Assembly (NCBI RefSeq): GCF_001457775.1
Contig: NZ_CYSG01000004.1
Coordinates: 248,001-312,000 of the forward strand
DNA length: 64,000 nucleotides
Direction: 5' to 3'
Source: Phaeobacter sp. CECT 5382
Lineage (GTDB): Bacteria; Pseudomonadota; Alphaproteobacteria; Rhodobacterales; Rhodobacteraceae
This document shows, in pieces, positions 51,560-60,390 of this stretch. The notes beneath the pieces were generated by a model. It saw nothing but the letters and a program-made list of their open reading frames with translations. It was not told the DNA's origin and made no database searches. Positions within the stretch are counted from its first letter, which is position 1; every line of letters starts with the position of its first letter. The position numbers and the translations under genes are program-made.

Positions 51560-52927
51560 TTACCGGTAGGTCACTTGTTTCACGGCTGCCACGACCTCTT
51601 CGGTGGTGATCAGCGCGTGGCGTTCCAGGTTGGCGGCATAGGGCATGGGTACGTCCTTGCCGGTGCAGGTCACAACGGGCGCATCCAGGTAGTCGAATGC
51701 CTGCTGCATCACCTCTGAGGCGATATAGCTGCCAACGGATCCCTGCGGCCAGCCTTCTTCGACAGTGACAAGACGGTTGGTCTTCATCACTGATTTGATC
51801 ACGGCCGGCAGATCCATCGGCCGCAGGGTGCGCAGGTCGATAACCTCTGCGGAAATGCCGTCATTGGCCAGCTGGTCAGCCGCTTCGAGAGCGAAATGCA
51901 TGCCAATACCAAAGGAGACGATAGTCACATCACTGCCTTCACGCCAGATCCGAGCTTTGCCGAAGGGAACAGTGAAATCATCCATCTTGGGCACGTCAAA
52001 CGACCGGCCATACATGATTTCATTCTCGAGGAAAATCACCGGGTTGGGGTCACGGATCGCCGATTTTAACAGACCCTTGGCATCCGAGGCAGAATAGGGC
52101 ATCGCAACCTTCAGACCAGGGATCTGCATATACCACGCGGCATAGTCCTGGCTGTGTTGCGCCCCAACACGTGCAGCAGCCCCATTGGGGCCACGAAACA
52201 CCATGGGAGCCCCCATCTGGCCGCCGGACATATAGAGCGTCTTGGCGGCAGAGTTGATGATGTGGTCGATCGCCTGCATGGCAAAGTTGAAGGTCATGAA
52301 CTCAACAATCGGGTTCAAACCGCCAAAGGCTGCCCCTGTGGCGATCCCCGCAAATCCGTGCTCTGTGATCGGAGTATCGATGACCCGCTTGGAGCCAAAT
52401 TCGTCCAGCAGTCCCTGGCTGATTTTATAGGCGCCCTGGTATTCGGCAACCTCTTCGCCCATGAGAAAGACGTTTTCATTGCCGCGCATCTCTTCCGCCA
52501 TTGCGTCACGCAGGGCTTCACGCACGGTAGTGGGAACCACCTCGGTGCCTTCGGGCCAGTCCGGAGAACTGTCCACCTGGGGCTCGATTGGAGCCACGGT
52601 AGCAGCGACAGGGGCTGCGGGCGCCGCAGGTGCCCCGGCCGCTGGCGCTTGATTGCTCGCCGCAGGCGTCGCATCAAGGCTTTCGCCTTCTTCGACCAGC
52701 ACCGCGATCGGGGTGTTGACCTTCACGCCTTCAGATCCTTCGGAAATCAGGATCTTGCCGATCACGCCTTCATCGACGGCTTCGAATTCCATCGTGGCCT
52801 TGTCGGTCTCAATCTCGGCTAGAATATCGCCAGAGCTTACGGTATCGCCTTCCTTGACCAGCCATTTGGCCAGTGTGCCTTCCTCCATGGTCGGCGACAG
52901 GGCGGGCATCAGAATTTCAGTTGCCAT
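51560..52927 (-). CDS. pdhB: pyruvate dehydrogenase E1 beta subunit with N-terminal lipoyl domain
   Basis: 455 residues. Residues 1-80 are a lipoyl domain (Lys43 in ETDKATMEF) nearly identical to that of pdhC. An Ala/Pro linker is followed by the transketolase-like beta subunit: [60 protein letters not shown] and [21 protein letters not shown]1-beta with its own lipoyl arm is a known alphaproteobacterial arrangement. Together with PdhA it binds thiamine diphosphate and decarboxylates pyruvate. Confidence 0.95.
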   Translation of the reverse strand: MATEILMPALSPTMEEGTLAKWLVKEGDTVSSGDILAEIETDKATMEFEAVDEGVIGKILISEGSEGVKVNTPIAVLVEEGESLDATPAASNQAPAAGAPAAPAAPVAATVAPIEPQVDSSPDWPEGTEVVPTTVREALRDAMAEEMRGNENVFLMGEEVAEYQGAYKISQGLLDEFGSKRVIDTPITEHGFAGIATGAAFGGLNPIVEFMTFNFAMQAIDHIINSAAKTLYMSGGQMGAPMVFRGPNGAAARVGAQHSQDYAAWYMQIPGLKVAMPYSASDAKGLLKSAIRDPNPVIFLENEIMYGRSFDVPKMDDFTVPFGKARIWREGSDVTIVSFGIGMHFALEAADQLANDGISAEVIDLRTLRPMDLPAVIKSVMKTNRLVTVEEGWPQGSVGSYIASEVMQQAFDYLDAPVVTCTGKDVPMPYAANLERHALITTEEVVAAVKQVTYR

Positions 52928-52942
52928 ATCTCTTCATTCCCC

Positions 52943-53932
52943 TCAGGCGTAGATATCGGTCCAGAGCTCATCAAGCGCTGGTTCCGGGCTGGTGCGGGCA
53001 AATTCAGCGGCCTGATTGACCACGTCCTTGATTTCCTTGTCGATCGCTTTCAGATCGTCTTCGCTGGCGTGTTTGCCAGTCAGCAGCATATCGCGGACCT
53101 GTTCGATCGGGTCACGCTCACTGCGCATCTTTTGCACTTCTTCGCGGGTACGGTATTTTGCCGGATCCGACATCGAATGGCCACGATAGCGGTAGGTTTT
53201 GACCTCAAGGATATAGGGGCCTTTACCGGCGCGGCAATGTGCGGTTGCGCGTTCACTGGCTTCTTTGACGGCCAGCACATTCATGCCATCCACCGCTTCA
53301 CCGGGGATGCCAAAAGCAGCGCCACGGGTGTAGATATCAGGGGTCGAGGTGGAGCGGGCCTGCGCGGTACCCATGGCGTATTGGTTGTTTTCGATCACGA
53401 AGATGACCGGCAGATCCCAGATCGCCGCCATGTTGAAGGTCTCGTAGACCTGGCCCTGGTTGGCAGCCCCATCACCGAAATAGGTGAAGGTGACATTGTC
53501 GTTGCCTTTGTATTTGTCAGCAAAGGCAAGACCCGCACCCAGTGGCACCTGAGCCCCCACGATGCCGTGGCCACCGTAAAAGTTTTTCTCTTTCGAGAAC
53601 ATATGCATGGAGCCGCCCTTGCCTTTGGACAACCCGCCCTCGCGGCCGGTCAGCTCAGCCATGACACCACCGGCATCCATGCCGCAGGCCAGCATGTGGC
53701 CGTGATCGCGGTAAGAGGTGATGCGCTTGTCGCCGTCTTTGGCAGCTGCTTCGAGCCCGACAACAACCGCTTCCTGGCCGATGTAGAGGTGGCAGAAACC
53801 GCCAATCAGGCCCATGCCATAGAGTTGACCGGCCTTTTCCTCGAATCTCCGGATCAAAAGCATGTCACGATAAAACGCAGTCAGCTCTTCGGCGGAAACA
53901 TTTGGTTTCTTTGTGCTTTTTCTAGCAGCCAT
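52943..53932 (-). CDS. pdhA: pyruvate dehydrogenase E1 alpha subunit
   Basis: 329 residues. LIRRFEEKAGQLYGMGLIGG, SYRDHGHMLACGMDAGGVMA and the ThDP motif GDGAANQGQVYETFNMAAIW (GDGx..N) with FVIENNQYAMGTAQARS and the phosphorylation-loop-like YRYRGHSMSDPAKYRTREEV identify E1 alpha. First gene of the operon; a perfect 7-bp-arm palindrome lies 28-45 bp before the start codon, suggesting regulated transcription. It catalyses the entry step from pyruvate to acetyl-CoA. No lpd gene follows in this window. Confidence 0.96.
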   Translation of the reverse strand: MAARKSTKKPNVSAEELTAFYRDMLLIRRFEEKAGQLYGMGLIGGFCHLYIGQEAVVVGLEAAAKDGDKRITSYRDHGHMLACGMDAGGVMAELTGREGGLSKGKGGSMHMFSKEKNFYGGHGIVGAQVPLGAGLAFADKYKGNDNVTFTYFGDGAANQGQVYETFNMAAIWDLPVIFVIENNQYAMGTAQARSTSTPDIYTRGAAFGIPGEAVDGMNVLAVKEASERATAHCRAGKGPYILEVKTYRYRGHSMSDPAKYRTREEVQKMRSERDPIEQVRDMLLTGKHASEDDLKAIDKEIKDVVNQAAEFARTSPEPALDELWTDIYA

Positions 53933-53959
53933 CGTTACGGGCTCCCCCTTGAGGCTAGG

Positions 53960-53977
53960 TAGTTTAGTGTTAAACTA
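53960..53977. promoter_or_regulatory. palindromic operator candidate upstream of pdhA
   Basis: TAGTTTA (53960-53966), GTGT, TAAACTA (53971-53977) is a perfect inverted repeat with 7-bp arms, centred 36 bp before the pdhA ATG. The size suits a dimeric GntR- or MarR-like repressor. The E. coli PdhR consensus is different, so the regulator is unidentified. Confidence 0.5.
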
Positions 53978-54164
53978 ATCCATAATGGATTTTGACCCGA
54001 CTGGCGAGTGTTTTTGTGACCCGAGGTCATTTCACCGCAGAACCGGCGCCGGTCGAAACAATCTTGGTCCGACGCAAAGCTACGCCCCACATGGTTGCAT
54101 GCCATTGGGATCGGTTCAACAGCCGGATCAGACAGCTGTGCGGTATCAGGCGTATATAAAGGGT

Positions 54165-54464
54165 TTAGCGAATGACGATTTCGTCAGCGCGCAGCAGGCC
54201 GAGCACGGAACGGGCCTGTTCATCCAGCAGGTCAAGATCAAGAAAGTCGTCCGACAACCGGTGGGTCAGATTTTCCATTCCAGTCATCTCATGCCGAAGG
54301 CGAGCGAGATCCAGGCGAAGCTCATCCGCTTCGGCCTGAATCTCGACCCTTCTGAACAACCCGAAATCACCCTGAACCGCCGCAAAGGTAAAATACGCGC
54401 TCAGCGCGAATGCGATGGCAAAAAAGGTGAAAGCACCGATGGAAGGCTTGTGGCTTCGGGTCAC
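54165..54464 (-). CDS. ftsB: septum formation initiator FtsB/DivIC-like
   Basis: 99 residues from GTG 54464. One membrane helix (GAFTFFAIAFALSAYFTFAA) is followed by a coiled coil (VEIQAEADELRLDLARLRHE, MENLTHRLSDDFLDLDLLDE) and the terminal QARSVLGLLRADEIVI, the DivIC/FtsB pattern. It bridges FtsL and FtsQ in the divisome. The location between pdhA and pgk is common in Rhodobacterales. The ribosome site is weak. Confidence 0.85.
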   Translation of the reverse strand: MTRSHKPSIGAFTFFAIAFALSAYFTFAAVQGDFGLFRRVEIQAEADELRLDLARLRHEMTGMENLTHRLSDDFLDLDLLDEQARSVLGLLRADEIVIR

Positions 54465-54595
54465 GTGGAGTTGCCTGTATGTTTACTGCTCAAGTCTGTC
54501 GTTGGGCCGTTTGTTCCGGCCTCTGACATCTTTATGCCACAAGTGATTCGGTTTGTGAATCCCCTTTTGAGTCCAAGGGGATAGATTTTTCACTA

Positions 54596-54610
54596 TTAAC
54601 TTTTTGTTAA
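54596..54610. promoter_or_regulatory. CtrA-box-like site upstream of ftsB
   Basis: TTAA CTTTTTG TTAA matches the CtrA core spacing TTAA-N7-TTAA on both strands, 132 bp before the ftsB start. CtrA controls division genes in several alphaproteobacteria, which makes the site plausible but unproven. Confidence 0.4.
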
Positions 54611-54660
54611 TCTGTCCGGCAAGGGTGGGTGGATCACTATGTTAGCATGGCGTGAAGGGA

Positions 54661-54692
54661 AAAGAAAAAGCCGCCGAATTGACTCCGGCGGC
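54661..54692 (-). terminator. rho-independent terminator after pgk
   Basis: On the minus strand GCCGCCGG pairs with the CGGCGGC arm and is followed by TTTTTCTTTT. Confidence 0.8.
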
Positions 54693-54789
54693 CTTTATAT
54701 GTTTGCGGGCAGGGGCCAGCTCGGTGTCATTGCCCAGGGCTGGTCCGATAGCCTCTCGTTCCACTGCGGGAACAACGAAAGGTGCTTCT

Positions 54790-55980
54790 TTAGTGCGAAA
54801 GGGCCTCAACACCGGGCAAGACCTTGCCTTCCATCCATTCCAGAAATGCGCCGCCTGCGGTGGAGATATAGGTGAAATCTTTGGCCGCGCCTGATGCATT
54901 CAGGGCGGCTACGGTATCGCCACCACCGGCAACAGCGGTCAAAAGGCCCGCACGGGTCAATGCGGCGGCCTTCAGAGCAGCCGCATTGGTGGCTGCATCA
55001 AAGGGTTCAAGCTCAAATGCGCCAAGTGGGCCGTTCCAGATCAGCGTTTTGCTTTGCTCGAAAATTTCGTTGATGGTGGCGACGCTGTCAGGGCCAGCAT
55101 CCAGGATCATGCCATCGTCCGGGCATTGATCGACGGGCAGGATCTGATGCTTGGCGTGAGATTCAAACTTCTCTGCAACCACGATATCGCTGGGCAGGAT
55201 GATCTTGCAGCCGGTGGTTTCGGCCTTGGCGAGGATCTCGGCAGCGGTGTCCTTCATGATGCGTTCCGCCAGAGAGACGCCGACCGGCAAGCCCTTGGCG
55301 ACCAGAAAGGTATTGGCCATGCCGCCGCCAATGATCAGGTAGTCCACTTTTTCGACCAGATTGCCCAGCAGTTCCAGTTTGGTCGATACCTTCGCCCCGC
55401 CCACAACGGCGGCAACCGGGCGTTCTGGGGCGCCCAGAGCACTTTCCAGTGCTTGAAGTTCAGCCTGCATCAGGCGACCTGCACAGGAGGGCAGCAGGTG
55501 AGCAATGGCTTCGGTGGAGCTGTGGGCGCGATGCGCGGCAGAGAAAGCATCGTTACAATAGATATCGCCAAGTTCAGCCATGCCAGCCGCCAGTACGGGA
55601 TCGTTCTTGGTTTCTGAGGCGTGGAAGCGGGTGTTTTCCAGCAGCAGCACTTCGCCGGGCTGCAGCGCATTGGCGGCCTCGGCTGCCCCGGCGCCGACGC
55701 AGTCGGCGGCAAACAGCACATTGGTTTCAAAGGCTCGCTCCAGCGTTGGTATCAGCTGGACCAGCGACAGGTTTTCGCGGCGTTCGCCACCTGGGCGGCC
55801 AAAATGAGCCAGAAGGATTGGTTTGCCGCCTGCAGCCAGAATGTCTCGTACGGTTGGGGCAATGCGACGGATCCGGGTTGAATCGGTAACCACGCCATCA
55901 ACAATCGGGACATTGATGTCCACACGTACCAATACGCGTTTGCCGTTCAGGTCCATATCGTCGAGTGTTTTCCAGCCCAT
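54790..55980 (-). CDS. pgk: phosphoglycerate kinase
   Basis: 396 residues. [20 protein letters not shown], the hinge and substrate motifs [52 protein letters not shown] and the nucleotide loop [20 protein letters not shown] then [18 protein letters not shown] are all in place. It makes ATP and 3-phosphoglycerate in glycolysis, or works in reverse. Divergent from the cyclophilin gene at 56128, sharing a 147-bp promoter region. Confidence 0.97.
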   Translation of the reverse strand: MGWKTLDDMDLNGKRVLVRVDINVPIVDGVVTDSTRIRRIAPTVRDILAAGGKPILLAHFGRPGGERRENLSLVQLIPTLERAFETNVLFAADCVGAGAAEAANALQPGEVLLLENTRFHASETKNDPVLAAGMAELGDIYCNDAFSAAHRAHSSTEAIAHLLPSCAGRLMQAELQALESALGAPERPVAAVVGGAKVSTKLELLGNLVEKVDYLIIGGGMANTFLVAKGLPVGVSLAERIMKDTAAEILAKAETTGCKIILPSDIVVAEKFESHAKHQILPVDQCPDDGMILDAGPDSVATINEIFEQSKTLIWNGPLGAFELEPFDAATNAAALKAAALTRAGLLTAVAGGGDTVAALNASGAAKDFTYISTAGGAFLEWMEGKVLPGVEALSH

Positions 55981-56127
55981 GGAAGGCTCCTCTGTGCAAA
56001 AAATGCGAAAGAATGCGGATAAATCCGATGTTATTTCGTGGCTTTTTGCCCATCAGTCAATGCTCCCTTGGCAATTGCGAGCGCTACCCTTAATTATCGG
56101 TGCAAATTTTGTTGACAGGAGGGCCTC

Positions 56128-56634
56128 ATGGCCGAGATTAAAGATCCAGAAAACACCGTCATCGTTGAACTCAAGGACGGCAATGTCGTTATTGAGCTTC
56201 TGGCGGATGTTGCCCCGAAACATGCCGAGCGCATGAAAGAACTGGCCCGCGCTGGTGAATATGACAACGTTTGTTTTCACCGGGTTATCGATGGCTTCAT
56301 GGCTCAAACTGGCGATGTCGCCAACGGCGACATGGAAGATGGTTTCAACATCCGCATGGCCGGTACCGGTGGCTCCAGCCTGCCAAACCTGCCTGCAGAA
56401 TTCTCTAAACTGCCGCATGATCGTGGCACCCTGGGTGCCGCACGCTCGGCCAATCCGGATTCGGCCAACTCGCAGTTTTTCATCAACTTCAAAGATAACC
56501 ACTTCCTGAACGGCCAATACACCGTATACGGCCGCGTCATCGAAGGCATGGAGCACGTCGATGCCATCACCAAAGGTGAGCCACCTGCGGAGCCTGATCG
56601 TATGATCAGCGTCAAGGTTGCTGCCGATGCTTAA
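56128..56634 (+). CDS. cytoplasmic peptidyl-prolyl cis-trans isomerase (cyclophilin)
   Basis: 168 residues, no signal peptide. Cyclophilin core: VCFHRVIDGFMAQTGDVANG (catalytic FHR, QTGD), AEFSKLPHDRGTLGAARSAN, SANSQFFINFKDNHFLNGQY and TVYGRVIEGMEHVDAI. It catalyses proline isomerisation during folding. The stop overlaps the start of a second, exported cyclophilin by 8 bp, so they form an operon. AGGAGGGCC lies just before ATG 56128. Confidence 0.94.
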   Translation: MAEIKDPENTVIVELKDGNVVIELLADVAPKHAERMKELARAGEYDNVCFHRVIDGFMAQTGDVANGDMEDGFNIRMAGTGGSSLPNLPAEFSKLPHDRGTLGAARSANPDSANSQFFINFKDNHFLNGQYTVYGRVIEGMEHVDAITKGEPPAEPDRMISVKVAADA

Positions 56635-57172
56635 GCTCGCAGCTGCCTTTTCCCTGATGGCAGGCACGGCTTTGGCTTCGGGGCTCGAAATCCAGATCGA
56701 GGGCGAGGCCAATGGCACCGTCAAGATCGACCTGCTTGAAGATCTGGCGCCTAAACATGTCGCGCAGATCACCGCGCTGGCTGGTGAAGGTAAATATGAC
56801 GGCGTGGTGTTCCACCGCGTCATCGAGGGCTTCATGGCACAGACGGGCGACGTTCAGTTTGGCCGTCTGGGTGGAGACATGAGCCGCGCTGGCATGGGGG
56901 GCTCTGAGCTGCCTGATTTGCCTGCCGAGTTTTCGGAGTTGAACTTCGATCGTGGTGTGGTTGGCATGGCACGTTCGCAGAACCCCAACAGCGCCAATTC
57001 GCAGTTCTTCATCATGTTCAAGCCAGGGCATTTTCTCAACGGTCAGTACACCATCGTTGGCGAAGTCACCGAGGGCATGGATGTTGTGGATGCAATCAAG
57101 CGCGGCGCGGGCAACAGTGGCTCAGTGGTTGGAAAGCCGGATGTCATGACAAAGGTCACAGTCACCGACTAA
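56627..57172 (+). CDS. periplasmic peptidyl-prolyl cis-trans isomerase (cyclophilin)
   Basis: 181 residues from ATG 56627 inside the end of the upstream gene. The signal peptide MLKLAAAFSLMAGTALASG is followed by a complete cyclophilin domain: VVFHRVIEGFMAQTGDVQFG, MGGSELPDLPAEFSELNFDR, GVVGMARSQNPNSANSQFFI and FKPGHFLNGQYTIVGEV. The pair probably arose by duplication with one copy gaining an export signal. A terminator follows at 57312-57346. Confidence 0.93.
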   Translation: MLKLAAAFSLMAGTALASGLEIQIEGEANGTVKIDLLEDLAPKHVAQITALAGEGKYDGVVFHRVIEGFMAQTGDVQFGRLGGDMSRAGMGGSELPDLPAEFSELNFDRGVVGMARSQNPNSANSQFFIMFKPGHFLNGQYTIVGEVTEGMDVVDAIKRGAGNSGSVVGKPDVMTKVTVTD

Positions 57173-57311
57173 TTGCCCGGGCCAATTCTCCTGACCAATT
57201 CCCGGACAGGTCGTTCTTTCTCCGCTAATCAAGAGCCGCGCCTTTAGCGAGCAAATGGATTGGCGACGGCGGCGGTCAGGGAGGATCACAAAGATCCGAA
57301 ACAAGAAAACG

Positions 57312-57346
57312 AAAGGCCGCGTCAGAATGTACTGGCGCGGCCTTTT
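57312..57346 (+). terminator. rho-independent terminator after the cyclophilin operon
   Basis: The stem AAAGGCCGCG/CGCGGCCTTT encloses a 14-base loop and is followed by a short T-run. Confidence 0.75.
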
Positions 57347-57354
57347 CTGTAAAG

Positions 57355-58045
57355 TCAGTCAGATATCGCTGACTGGAACAGGAAGTTGTCCACGTCCTGC
57401 ATTTGGCCCGCAGAGCTGCACTGCACAAGAATTGTAACATTGGAAAATGAGGTCAGAACGTCGTTGTCTTGCTGTTTGAACGTCAGCCGGTCGATGTTGT
57501 CGCCACCACCGTCGCTGGTATCGCTGCCGCAATAGGTTGGGAAGTGGCGGCCAAACGCAGTGTTGCACGTGATGCGGTCGTCGCCGGAATACGCCTCGCC
57601 GGTTCCATGATAGTCCAGCTTGTGAAAGCGCAGATAAAATCTGACATGGAGAGTTTCACGCACCCGTGTGCGCTGATCGAAACGGATCTGAAGGACCAAT
57701 AGGTCTAGATGGAACCGTAGATACTACTGGTTAGGGTCAGAGATGCGCCACTTCTAGCTGCGATCACAAGTGGCGTCGAGGAGGACGAGGCCGAACTGAG
57801 GTAGTGGAATCTGCCAACTGTCAGGAAATCTAGAGTGCAACGACCACTTGGGCCATTGATCAGCACATTTGTCATTGCGGAAGCTCCCAATAGGGGCTGT
57901 ACGAAAATGGATGTCAATTGACGTCAAGCTATAGTTGCATCTCGCAAGGGGGCAGTGTTCCACAAGATGTCCCAATTCGGATATCATTCTCCCAGAAACG
58001 ACTGTCACGGTGAGGCAGAGGCAGGCCAAAGCCAGAAGGTTTCGA
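57355..58045 (-). pseudogene. probable frameshifted gene for a secreted protein of unknown family
   Basis: Minus-strand coding signal changes frame at least twice. Near 58000-58045 a frame without proper start reads RNLLALACLCLTVTVVSG, a convincing signal peptide, one base out of frame with a nearby ATG at about 58049. A second frame (57705-57917) reads CTLDFLTVGRFHYLSSASSS and ends at a stop. A third (57355-57699, open from about 57730) reads YHGTGEAYSGDDRITCNTAF and LTFKQQDNDVLTSFSNVTIL to a final stop. Together they suggest one ~220-residue cysteine-containing exported protein broken by indels. Alternatively these are independent non-coding frames; confidence is modest. Confidence 0.35.
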
Positions 58046-58117
58046 CATCAGGTCGCCGCATCCTAGCCGCACCCTAAAGGGGAGGTGATATGGATTGGAG
58101 CCAAGGAAAGGGCCAAG

Positions 58118-58150
58118 GAAAAAGGCGCCGCATTTCGCGACGCCTTTTCA
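58118..58150 (-). terminator. rho-independent terminator after the bactofilin gene
   Basis: On the minus strand GGCGTCGC/GCGGCGCC (one mismatch) is followed by TTTTT, about 57 bp after the stop. Confidence 0.75.
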
Positions 58151-58206
58151 AAACAAATTACAGGGTCAAGCTATGGCCTAAATTTCGGCCTATAAACCCG
58201 TGAGCT

Positions 58207-58752
58207 TCAGCCTTCAGCTTTGGCGGCAGCGGTTGCAGCTTTGACGGCTGCCGAAGGGGCCGTGGCAGCTGCACCGATAGGCGCTGATTTTTTGCCGCCA
58301 GGTGTCAAAGGATCGTCCTGACGCTGCACGGAGCCTTCAAAGTGGGCACCGCTTTCGATGGCGATTGTTTTGTGGATGATGTCCCCTTCGACACGGGCGG
58401 TCGAGGTCAGGCGCACCTTCAGGCCGCGCACACGACCGACAACGCGGCCATTGACCACAACATCATCGGCAGTCACTTCGCCCTTGATCGTGGCGGTCTC
58501 GCCAACGGTCAGCAGATGGGCGCGGATATCACCTTCAACGGTGCCCTCAACCTGGATATCACCAGTGGTTCTGAGATTGCCGGTGATGTGCAGATCGGAG
58601 CTGAGCAGCGATGCTGGTGGTTTTGCCTTCGGGGTTGTCGAGGGCTTGTAATCGCTGGAGGGGGCAGCAGGGGCCGCAGCGGCAGGTGCAGCTGTGGGGG
58701 TAGCTTCGGCCTGCTTGGGCCCGGGCTCGTTGATTTTGCTCTTAGAAAACAT
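58207..58752 (-). CDS. bactofilin (polymer-forming cytoskeletal protein)
   Basis: 181 residues. A Pro/Ala-rich flexible N-terminus (to about 48) leads to the bactofilin beta-helix: LLSSDLHITGNLRTTGDIQV, EGTVEGDIRAHLLTVGETAT, KGEVTADDVVVNGRVVGRVR and STARVEGDIIHKTIAIESGA followed by FEGSVQR. An Ala/Lys tail follows. Bactofilins polymerise without nucleotide and often position cell-wall enzymes. Its start lies inside the end of the M23 peptidase gene (11-bp overlap), a recurrent bactofilin partner. Confidence 0.92.
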   Translation of the reverse strand: MFSKSKINEPGPKQAEATPTAAPAAAAPAAPSSDYKPSTTPKAKPPASLLSSDLHITGNLRTTGDIQVEGTVEGDIRAHLLTVGETATIKGEVTADDVVVNGRVVGRVRGLKVRLTSTARVEGDIIHKTIAIESGAHFEGSVQRQDDPLTPGGKKSAPIGAAATAPSAAVKAATAAAKAEG

Positions 58753-60073
58753 TTCTTGCAGCCTTGATATAGATCATCGGGTTTACGGGTTTGCCATTGA
58801 CCCTTACCTCATAGTGGAGGTGGGTCCCGGTGGACCGTCCGGTGTTACCCATATCAGCAATATGATCGCCGCGCGAGACCCTTTGACCGACCTTCACACG
58901 CAGATTGGAGTTATGGGCGTATTTTGTCTCAATGCCAAAGGCATGGCGAATGGAAACGAGTTTGCCATAGCCTGATTGCCAGCCCGCATGGGTGACGACA
59001 CCATCGGCGGTGGCAAAGATATCAGTGCCGGTTTTTCCGGCAAAATCAGAGCCTTTGTGCAGGCGGCGGCCGCCAGTTTTAGGATCTCGACGATAGCCGT
59101 AGCCCGAAGACTGGCGCACCAGGCCGAGATTAACCGGAGTGGCAAAAGGCGCCTGCTGCGCCGCCATACGGTACAGGTTCAACTGGTCCAACTTGTTGAG
59201 AATCTGGTTGGCGCGCAGCTCATCCGCAGTGGGTTCTTCACCGCGGGTGGACAGGGCTAAAGGGCTGAGCGGACCACCTTGACCGTTATAGCCACGCCGC
59301 ACCTGTTCGAGGATCCGGTCCGGGGGCATGCCTGCATTGCGAAACATCTTGTCCAGCGGGGTGACCGAAACGGTGACGGCTTCTTCCAGCTGGCGGAAAA
59401 TCTGGTCGTTGCGCTCGTTCAGTAGTTCCAGTTCCAACTCCATTTCAGCACGCTGTTCCAGGGCCTGGCGGGCATCGGCTTCGATCTGGTCGCGTTCGGC
59501 AGCTGTATCGCTCAGCACGGAGGACAGGAAATCCATCTGAACCGGCGCGGTTGCGGCATGTGCCTGGGCTGCGCTCTCGCCTTGCGTGTTGGCCTTCAGC
59601 TGTTCCAAGGCGCTGCGGGTGGTGTCGCGCTGGGTCATGGTCTGGCGCAGCGTGGTCTGGATCACCTCGATGCCGGTTTCAAGTTCCTGCCGACGGGTTT
59701 CGGAGGTCAGCAATTCGGATTGCATCATCGAAATCTGCGCCAGGGCTGCATTGAACCGCGACTGTGCCGCCAGGGCCTCTTCGGCGCGGTTGTCACGCTC
59801 ATCAGATATTGCGTTCAGACGTGCACGATAGGTCATCTGATCCCGTTTGGCCTGTTCGCGAAAATTGCCGGCACCGATGCTGTCCATCAGCACAATGGCC
59901 GTGGCAACAATGGCCCAGGAAACCAGAAGCACCATACCGGCAATCGCTACCAGCTGCGTTTCCGGTCGTAATCGGATGAAGCGAGTATCTGTGTCAGATT
60001 TCAGAAAGACCCGGCGTTCCGGAAACCTATGTTCCAGAAATGAGTGTATCTTGATAGCCAGACGTGTGCGCAC
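58742..60073 (-). CDS. M23 (LytM) family metalloendopeptidase, membrane-anchored
   Basis: 443 residues from GTG 60073 (AAGGA 9 nt upstream), preferred over an ATG at 60145 because the family begins RTRLAIKIHSFLEHRFPERR. One membrane helix (about 41-62), a long periplasmic coiled coil (about 75-235) and a LytM domain. The zinc site is complete: His339 and Asp343 in HKGSDFAGKTGTDI, and HLH at 418-420 in GTHLHYEVRVNG. It cuts peptidoglycan cross-links, probably with morphology determined by the bactofilin encoded next. Confidence 0.92.
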   Translation of the reverse strand: MRTRLAIKIHSFLEHRFPERRVFLKSDTDTRFIRLRPETQLVAIAGMVLLVSWAIVATAIVLMDSIGAGNFREQAKRDQMTYRARLNAISDERDNRAEEALAAQSRFNAALAQISMMQSELLTSETRRQELETGIEVIQTTLRQTMTQRDTTRSALEQLKANTQGESAAQAHAATAPVQMDFLSSVLSDTAAERDQIEADARQALEQRAEMELELELLNERNDQIFRQLEEAVTVSVTPLDKMFRNAGMPPDRILEQVRRGYNGQGGPLSPLALSTRGEEPTADELRANQILNKLDQLNLYRMAAQQAPFATPVNLGLVRQSSGYGYRRDPKTGGRRLHKGSDFAGKTGTDIFATADGVVTHAGWQSGYGKLVSIRHAFGIETKYAHNSNLRVKVGQRVSRGDHIADMGNTGRSTGTHLHYEVRVNGKPVNPMIYIKAARNVF

Positions 60074-60390
60074 GAACTGATCCTTGTCCCATCCCAAACA
60101 TTCAGAGCCACAGCCATCCCCTGCCATTGCTCTGGACGAAATCATTAGCCAGAGCCGAGGCTTTGGGCAAGTCTGCAGCGTCCCTCAGCGGTGTTTTCCT
60201 TGCATTTGCTAAACCTTGGGCGGATTTTTGCCACAGCCTCCCCGCCGCCGTCCCTCTGAAACCTCCTGAAAACGGACAGACAATGGACAGCCGGCAATGG
60301 ACAGCCGGCAATGGACAGCCGACAATGGGCAGACAAAGGCGACCACGGTGCAATCAGGTTGCTTGCAGGATACGGTGGTGGAAACCGGAG
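60074..60390. other. intergenic region with 14-bp tandem repeats
   Basis: It lies between the DUF455 gene end and the M23 gene start, both on the minus strand, so it holds the M23/bactofilin promoter. Apart from the repeat at 60282-60334 no element is recognised. Confidence 0.5.
60282..60334. repeat. 14-bp tandem repeat, three full units and one partial
   Basis: AATGGACAGCCGGC is repeated at 60282, 60296 and 60310 (last unit one mismatch), with a degenerate fourth at 60324. Intergenic. Confidence 0.9.

Larger units (their letters stand above)
54465..54789. other. pgk-ftsB intergenic region
   Basis: It contains the pgk terminator (54661-54692) and a TTAA-N7-TTAA box at 54596-54610 upstream of ftsB. 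No gene is recognised. Confidence 0.6.

Noticed and set aside
60282-60334. CRISPR array
   Set aside because: The units are 14 bp, contiguous and without spacers; no cas genes are nearby.
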